Shown here: in pieces, positions 8,022-11,759 of the stretch
How the letters are laid out: every line of letters starts with the position of its first letter
How positions within the stretch are numbered: the first letter of the stretch is position 1
From: a bacterium
Lineage (GTDB): Bacteria > CG2-30-53-67 > CG2-30-70-394
Assembly (NCBI GenBank): GCA_024278555.1
Contig: JAJRSX010000059.1
Coordinates: 1 to 11,759 of the forward strand
Length of the DNA: 11,759 nt
Direction: 5' to 3'
Notes under the pieces: generated by a model
Told to the model about the DNA's origin: nothing
The model's input: the letters and a program-made list of their open reading frames with translations, nothing else
Databases searched by the model: none
Position numbers and translations under genes: made by a program

Positions 8022-8475
8022 ACGAGATCTCCTTTCCAGGTTTCGGCGGGGCTACACGCCCCCCGTTGCGATACCGCTCACTGCACACCGCGTGGACCGC
8101 GGGCACGTGCTCACACACCACATCCTCGAAATCCTCCTTGGTCAGCACGCCGGGAACCCGCAAAATCACGCGGTCGGCTTCACCGAGAAAGAGTATCGTC
8201 GGCGTGCGATCCACCCCATACCGGCGACTCAAGGCCCTCCCCGTCTCTTCAAAGGGGGTGACCGGCAGCCGGCCGGCGATATTGATCCGTACCGGCCGCA
8301 CCCGCTCCCCGAGGAGCTGCTGGAGGTCGGCCTCGCGGACCACCGCCTCCATCTCCTCACACCAGTGACACCCCTCTTGATAGAAGAAGAGCATCCGGGT
8401 GTGCTCGCCCGACGGAGCCACACCCCCCCCGAGGAGGAAGAGCATCACCAGGGAGGTCGAGAGCAGGCCGTTCAT
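7828..8475 (-). CDS. soxW: SoxW-like periplasmic thioredoxin; C-terminal tail probably frameshifted
   Basis: The first 140 residues are a thioredoxin-fold protein: a hydrophobic leader (1-20), strand MLFFYQEG, the redox motif CHWC (36-39), and the cis-proline loop TPT at 91-93. Such proteins in sox operons (SoxW) are thought to keep thiols, probably SoxY, reduced. After about residue 138 the frame reads on through soxX for 194 bases, giving a low-complexity tail unlike the family. One G fewer in the G6 run (8059-8064) would stop the protein at TAG 8052-8054, at about 140 residues and 30 bases before soxX. A sequencing error, real frameshift or unselected overlap could explain this. The ATG at 8475 has no Shine-Dalgarno and lies about two bases after the predicted sigma-54 start, so the mRNA may be nearly leaderless. 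A G8 run (8423-8430) codes for the end of the leader peptide. Fold is clear; the symbol rests on context. Confidence 0.75.
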   Translation of the reverse strand: MNGLLSTSLVMLFLLGGGVAPSGEHTRMLFFYQEGCHWCEEMEAVVREADLQQLLGERVRPVRINIAGRLPVTPFEETGRALSRRYGVDRTPTILFLGEADRVILRVPGVLTKEDFEDVVCEHVPAVHAVCSERYRNGGRVAPPKPGKEISYEREGEESPGRSGDGVWHPGRALDVPGAAGGPGSGCSPGTEGDDYQVIGKLCRLSQVSQRGVSR

Positions 8476-8487
8476 GACCCCGACCCA

Positions 8488-8503
8488 TGCAAGGGTCGTG
8501 CCA
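8488..8503 (-). promoter_or_regulatory. sigma-54 (-24/-12) promoter of the sox operon
   Basis: On the minus strand the sequence is TGGCACGACCCTTGCA, a full match to TGGCACG-N4-TTGCA with the invariant GG (8502-8501) and GC (8490-8489) ten bases apart. The predicted transcription start is near 8477, two bases before the soxW ATG. The direction, position and quality of the match make this the most convincing regulatory site in the window. It requires RpoN and an AAA+ activator; a gene for one is at the left edge. Confidence 0.88.
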
Positions 8504-8777
8504 CCCGGATCCGCGTATATCCGAGCCCCGTTGTCCCGATTCGGACAAATTCCCCCGGTTCGTTGTCCCCAGAGGTCCTGCCGAGGTACTCCGGGGGACG
8601 GCGGCGGGTGGCGGCAGGGAACAGAGAGGTAGGGGGCGGGCGCCCGGCGTCCGGGAGGGAGATCACCGGCAAACGGTGCGCCGCCGCAGGTTGGACACAT
8701 CTGAACAGCACAGTCGCCCTTCCTGTGCGCTTTTGTCCATTTCAAACGCAGCGCCACCCTCGGGAGGGGAATCCGGG
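8504..8777. promoter_or_regulatory. intergenic region between divergent sigma-54 promoters, candidate activator sites
   Basis: No gene is supported in 8476-8896; open frames here are GC-rich shadows. Between the two promoters lies a dyad TTGTCC-N6-GGACAA at 8531-8548. Further TTGTCC half-sites are at 8563-8568 (32 bases on, about three helical turns) and 8733-8738, and GGACA at 8693-8697. A smaller dyad, CACCG-N5-CGGTG, is at 8664-8678. Relative to the sox start near 8477 the dyad is at about -54 to -71 and the next half-site at about -90. Relative to the porin start near 8805 the half-sites are at about -70 and -110. Such spacing suits an NtrC-type enhancer, but binding is inferred. Confidence 0.5.
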
Positions 8778-8794
8778 TCGGCACGTCTCTTGCT
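8778..8794 (+). promoter_or_regulatory. sigma-54 (-24/-12) promoter of the porin gene
   Basis: TCGGCACGTCTCTTGCT keeps GG (8780-8781) and GC (8792-8793) exactly ten bases apart and matches TGGCACG-N4-TTGCT except for C at the first base. Predicted transcription starts near 8805, giving a leader of about 92 bases before the TTG start at 8897. Together with the opposite promoter at 8488-8503 it makes a divergent sigma-54 pair. Confidence 0.75.
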
Positions 8795-8883
8795 GAGAGA
8801 GGGAGAAAGTCGGGCGGCGACCGCGACGGTGGCGCCATTCACGGCCGCCCGCCCCAAGTGAGACCCGTCCACCGTTTTCTAAC

Positions 8884-8889
8884 AGGAGG
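8884..8889 (+). promoter_or_regulatory. ribosome binding site fixing the TTG start of the porin
   Basis: A perfect AGGAGG lies seven bases before the TTG at 8897. It argues against the upstream in-frame ATG at 8858, which has no such site and would put polar residues ahead of the signal peptide. Confidence 0.85.
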
Positions 8890-8896
8890 TAGACCG

Positions 8897-9973
8897 TTGA
8901 AGAGAATCAAGCTTGGTTTTGTCGGTGCGGCCCTCGCCATCGCCGCCGTCCCCTCTCTCCTTCCCACCCCGGCGGACGCCGTGGGGATCGTCAAGAAGGA
9001 GGTCGCCGGAGAGAAGTTCTCCCTCAACCTCTTTGGCTTCTCCCAGTTCACCCTCGAATCCGGAGACGGCGTCGCCAAAAGCAAGGACGGCGCGGATGAC
9101 GGCCTGCGGGTCGGCGCCGATCGCGTGCGTATCGGCTACAAGATTTGGTGGGGCAAGGTCTTCAGCAAGCTCCACCTCGACTTCAACCGTCCGGACATCT
9201 CCAAGTCGAAGGCCGGACTGCCGGAGATCATCAAGGACGCTCAGGTGGGCTACAAGTTCGACAAGGCGGCCTTCTTCACCATCGGCATGTTCAAGACCCC
9301 GGTAGGGATGGACTTCAACATCCCCGGCAAGCACCTGGATATCACCAAGCGGGGGATGGAGAAGAAGCTGGCCCTGGAGCGTTCCACCGGCGCCATGCTC
9401 AGCGGCAGTGACGTGATGGGTACCGGGCTGGGTTACGACATCGGCTATTTCCAGCCCACCACCCGCTCCGGTGCGGTGAGCGACGGCACCAAGGGTGAGG
9501 ACAACGCCTACGCCGCCCGCCTGCGCTACGACTACGGCAAGATGGTCCACGCCGAGCTCTCCTACGGGCTCAGCGAGAACGCCGGCGGCGCCGGCACCAA
9601 CGACTACAAGGTGTGGGACGCGGCGATCGCCTGCTATCTGAAGCCGCTCACCCTCAAGGGTGAGTACATCGATGGCACGGATGTGAAGGGCGAGACCGAC
9701 CGCGATCAGCAGGTGTGGTACCTCCACGCCGGCTACCAGGTCACCCCCATGCTCGAGCCGGTCATCCGCTACTACTACGGCAACGAGGACCTGCACGACA
9801 CCAACCTGAGCAACCTCTTCCTCGGCCTCAACGTCAACCTCCTGCCGAAAAAGAAGCACGCCGCCCGCATCCAGGTGAACTACGTGGTCGCCGGCGGCGA
9901 CGGCTGGGACTGGAAGGGGATCGGCGGCTACAAGGACGACGCCTTCCTCGCCCAGTTCCAGGTGAGCTTCTAA
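8897..9973 (+). CDS. OprO/OprP-like outer-membrane porin
   Basis: The 358-residue product begins at a TTG with an ideal Shine-Dalgarno. It has a classical signal peptide (KRIK, hydrophobic 6-22, cleavage after ADA at 26-28). The mature part is made of alternating beta strands with many aromatic residues (for example RVRIGYKIWW, YAARLRYDYGKMVHAELSYGL, PVIRYYYGNEDL) and ends in FQVSF, the C-terminal Phe signal of outer-membrane barrels. The pattern fits the phosphate-selective porin O/P family, anion-preferring trimeric channels; here the anion could be thiosulfate or sulfate, by context only. It is divergent from the sox operon and has its own sigma-54 promoter, so co-induction with sox is likely. 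A hairpin follows the stop by six bases. The barrel assignment is strong, family good, substrate unknown. Confidence 0.88.
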   Translation: MKRIKLGFVGAALAIAAVPSLLPTPADAVGIVKKEVAGEKFSLNLFGFSQFTLESGDGVAKSKDGADDGLRVGADRVRIGYKIWWGKVFSKLHLDFNRPDISKSKAGLPEIIKDAQVGYKFDKAAFFTIGMFKTPVGMDFNIPGKHLDITKRGMEKKLALERSTGAMLSGSDVMGTGLGYDIGYFQPTTRSGAVSDGTKGEDNAYAARLRYDYGKMVHAELSYGLSENAGGAGTNDYKVWDAAIACYLKPLTLKGEYIDGTDVKGETDRDQQVWYLHAGYQVTPMLEPVIRYYYGNEDLHDTNLSNLFLGLNVNLLPKKKHAARIQVNYVVAGGDGWDWKGIGGYKDDAFLAQFQVSF

Positions 9974-9979
9974 CTCCCC

Positions 9980-10010
9980 CCACCGCCCGGTCTCCACGAC
10001 CGGGCGGTGG
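9980..10010 (+). terminator. hairpin terminator after the porin gene
   Basis: A perfect 13-bp stem (9980-9992 with 9998-10010) and loop TCCAC starts six bases after the porin stop. No T-run follows, so it may be a partial terminator or an mRNA 3'-end hairpin that lets some transcription continue into the YeiH-family gene. Confidence 0.7.
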
Positions 10011-10016
10011 TCATGG

Positions 10017-10155
10017 GCCGTCTCCTACCTACGCAGACGGCAACCGGAAGTCGCGACCCGCGGCGGTGTCTCCTCCCTCCGACCGTCGCAGGCCGCGATG
10101 CGGAGCGTCCCCTCCCGTGCTCCGCGGCCGAGGTGGTAGTGTCGCCACCTCGGCC
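10017..10155 (+). promoter_or_regulatory. leader with three successive hairpins before the YeiH-family gene
   Basis: Three perfect inverted repeats lie in the 245-base gap. They are GCCGTCT (10017-10023) with AGACGGC (10035-10041), GCGGAGC (10100-10106) with GCTCCGC (10119-10125), and GGCCGAGGTGG (10126-10136) with its complement (10145-10155). The second and third are directly adjacent. They could be a structured 5' leader or transcription-control hairpins. No known riboswitch class is recognised and no convincing promoter was seen here. Confidence 0.5.
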
Positions 10156-10218
10156 ACCCGGGAGACCTTGCTCACGCCGCGACCACCCCGTATTCCCTAC
10201 GCCCAAGGAGGAAAGACC

Positions 10219-11616
10219 ATGGCCAAGGAGACCCCCCATCCCGACAGCGACACGCCGCGCGTCCAGAGCGTCGGCTGGAAAGAGCTCTACCTGAAGGAGG
10301 ACTGGTGGGCCATCTGGCTCTCCCTGGGGATCATCCTGATCGCCTTCGCCTTCTTCGCCAACGGCTCCACGATCCGCTGGATCGCCGTCCACCCGGGGCG
10401 GTGGCACACCGTCGGCGAGCTGTTGAACGACTTCACCGGCCACCTCACCCAATACATCGCCCAGTACCTCCTCTGGACAGCGATCTTCAGCGTCAGCCTC
10501 AAGGCGATGGGGTACAAGCTCTCCCAGTTCATCCCCGCCTTCAGCTTTGTCTACCTCTGCTCCATCGTGATCTTCATGGTCGGGGCGTGGGACCAGGCCC
10601 ACCAGTACAACCTGGAGCCGCCGCTCCTCGCCCTCCTCCTGGGGATGGTGATCGCCAACCTCGTGGGGCTGCCACGGTGGATGGACGCCGGCTTCCGGGT
10701 CGAGTACTACGTGAAGACCGGCATCGTCCTGCTCGGGGCGACCCTGCCCCTCACCCTGATCGCCTGGGCCGGACCGGTGGCCATCGGCCAGGCCTCCATC
10801 GTCTCCATCTCCACCTTCCTGGTGATCTTCTTCGTGGGCCGCAAGATGGGGCTCGACCGGCGCCTGTGTGCCACCCTCGGGGCGGGCGGTGCGGTGTGCG
10901 GCGTCTCCGGCTCGATCGCCATCGCCGGCGCGGTGGGCGCCAAGAAGGAGCACGCCCCCATCGCCATCACCATGGTGATCCTCTGGGCGATCGCGATGAT
11001 CTTCTTCCTCCCCCTGATGGCACGCGTCCTGCACCTCCACACCGGGGTGTTGGGCGCCTGGGTCGGCACCTCGGAGTTCGCCGACGCCGCCGGCTTCGCC
11101 GCCGCCCAGGCATACGGCAACCTCGCCGGCCAGGTCCCGGGGATCCCCGGCAAGCCCGAGGACGCGGTCTGGGCCTTCACCCTGATGAAGGTCGTCGGCC
11201 GTGACATCTGGATCGGCATCTGGGCCTTCGTAATGGCGATCATCTCCACCACCCTGTGGGAACGAAAGACCGGCAGCCGCCCCGACCCGGCGGAGATCTG
11301 GTGGCGCTTCCCGAAGTTCGTCCTCGGCTTCTTCATCGCCTCGATGATCATGACGGCGATCTCCAGCCAGTACACCCTGAACGACTACGAGAAGGTCCTG
11401 AAGCCGCTCCTCGTCGGGCCGATCAAGACCCTGCGTACCTGGGCCTTCATCTTCTGCTTCTTCAGCATCGGCCTCACCACTCGCTTCCGCGAGCTGGCGC
11501 GCACCGGCGCCAAGCCCTTCTTCGCCTTCACCACCGGGGTGGCGGTGAACGTCACCCTCGGCTTCGTCCTCTCCAGCATCGTCTTCGCCCACTACTGGAC
11601 CCACCTCTCCCACTGA
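10219..11616 (+). CDS. YeiH-family (putative sulfate exporter family) membrane transporter
   Basis: A 465-residue inner-membrane protein with about eleven hydrophobic segments. Examples are AIWLSLGIILIAFAFF (31-46), ALLLGMVIANLVG, the GIVLLGATLPLTLIAW segment, the glycine-rich LGAGGAVCGVSGSIAIAGAVGA segment, and FVLGFFIASMIMTAI near the end. The glycine-rich motif and the helix pattern are those of the YeiH family (DUF/Cons_hypoth698), annotated as putative sulfate exporters without strong biochemical proof. The N-terminus (1-30) is hydrophilic and cytoplasmic. The ATG at 10219 has AAGGAGG seven bases upstream. Placed beside a Sox operon and a porin, a role in moving sulfate or another sulfur oxyanion across the inner membrane is plausible. 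Sox makes sulfate in the periplasm, so an exporter would serve sulfur that is oxidised in the cytoplasm. Family is secure, substrate inferred. Confidence 0.88.
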   Translation: MAKETPHPDSDTPRVQSVGWKELYLKEDWWAIWLSLGIILIAFAFFANGSTIRWIAVHPGRWHTVGELLNDFTGHLTQYIAQYLLWTAIFSVSLKAMGYKLSQFIPAFSFVYLCSIVIFMVGAWDQAHQYNLEPPLLALLLGMVIANLVGLPRWMDAGFRVEYYVKTGIVLLGATLPLTLIAWAGPVAIGQASIVSISTFLVIFFVGRKMGLDRRLCATLGAGGAVCGVSGSIAIAGAVGAKKEHAPIAITMVILWAIAMIFFLPLMARVLHLHTGVLGAWVGTSEFADAAGFAAAQAYGNLAGQVPGIPGKPEDAVWAFTLMKVVGRDIWIGIWAFVMAIISTTLWERKTGSRPDPAEIWWRFPKFVLGFFIASMIMTAISSQYTLNDYEKVLKPLLVGPIKTLRTWAFIFCFFSIGLTTRFRELARTGAKPFFAFTTGVAVNVTLGFVLSSIVFAHYWTHLSH

Positions 11617-11633
11617 GGAGAGGCGCCCACGAT

Positions 11634-11664
11634 GCGGTGGGGCCGGCCACGCCGGCCCCACCGC
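11634..11664 (+). terminator. hairpin terminator after the YeiH-family gene
   Basis: A perfect 14-bp stem (11634-11647 with 11651-11664) with a three-base loop CAC starts 17 bases after the stop. Like the other two hairpins of the window it lacks a clear T-tail. It separates this gene from the open frame starting at 11687. Confidence 0.75.
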
Positions 11665-11686
11665 TCCAACCCGTAGACCACCGGCC

Positions 11687-11759
11687 ATGAAGCTCACCGA
11701 CCGCGCCGAGATCTGCCTCCGCTGCGTCCACTTCCGGAACCAGCCCGCCTACCTGGAAG
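11687..11759 (+). CDS. start of an unrecognised gene (runs off the right edge)
   Basis: An ATG at 11687 opens 24 codons that continue past the window. The peptide has a CLRC motif (residues 10-13) after a charged start (MKLTDRAEI), which might bind a metal or iron-sulfur cluster. No good Shine-Dalgarno precedes it, and it lies just after the hairpin at 11634-11664. Too short to identify; it may be a chance open frame. Confidence 0.35.
   Translation, partial: MKLTDRAEICLRCVHFRNQPAYLE

Noticed and set aside
8476-8838. N-terminal extension of the thioredoxin frame up to 8838
   Set aside because: The extension is Pro/Arg-rich, crosses the sigma-54 promoter and would destroy the leader peptide.
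8858-8896. Upstream ATG start for the porin at 8858
   Set aside because: No Shine-Dalgarno and a polar extension before the signal peptide; AGGAGG supports the TTG at 8897.
10158-10171. Possible sigma-54 site before the YeiH-family gene (TTGC at 10168-10171)
   Set aside because: There is no GG ten bases upstream of the GC, so the invariant spacing is missing.
9970-11697. Long minus-strand open frame opposite the YeiH-family gene
   Set aside because: It is a high-GC shadow rich in Asp, Gly and Glu with no family resemblance; the plus-strand frame has membrane helices and a clear ribosome site.

Overview
The window reads as one sulfur-oxidation locus with its own signalling genes, from a GC-rich Gram-negative bacterium. 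Most likely it is a proteobacterial thiosulfate oxidiser: there are Tat and Sec signal peptides, periplasmic c-type cytochromes, an outer-membrane porin and sigma-54 promoters. I cannot place it more precisely. Two blocks diverge from a 421-bp intergenic region (8476-8896).

Leftward block (minus strand, from 8475 down to 1): a SoxW-like thioredoxin, soxX, soxY, soxZ, soxA and soxB. A perfect 13-bp hairpin directly follows soxB. Then come a 241-bp gap with a long inverted repeat and three tightly packed regulatory genes: a secreted protein with two PhnD-type binding domains, a membrane histidine kinase, and a sigma-54-dependent NtrC-family response regulator that runs off the left edge. The Sox proteins form the periplasmic thiosulfate-oxidising system. 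SoxXA loads thiosulfate onto the cysteine arm of SoxYZ, SoxB hydrolyses off sulfate, and the thioredoxin probably keeps thiols reduced. No soxCD is seen here.

Rightward block (plus strand): an OprO/OprP-like porin with a TTG start and a strong Shine-Dalgarno, a YeiH-family membrane protein (putative sulfate exporter family) with a hairpin-rich leader, and the first codons of a further open frame. Both complete genes are followed by perfect GC-rich hairpins.

The main observation is regulatory. A near-perfect sigma-54 (-24/-12) promoter faces the sox operon, a second good one faces the porin, and a third, weaker one lies before the binding-protein gene. The only sigma-54 activator in view is the response regulator at the end of the leftward block. 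I infer a self-contained three-component system (periplasmic PhnD-type sensor, kinase, sigma-54 activator) that senses a sulfur oxyanion and switches on the Sox enzymes and the matching outer-membrane channel. Between the two divergent promoters lies a TTGTCC-N6-GGACAA dyad with extra half-sites, a candidate activator binding region. Ligand, operator and circuit are inference; the genes and promoter matches are read directly.
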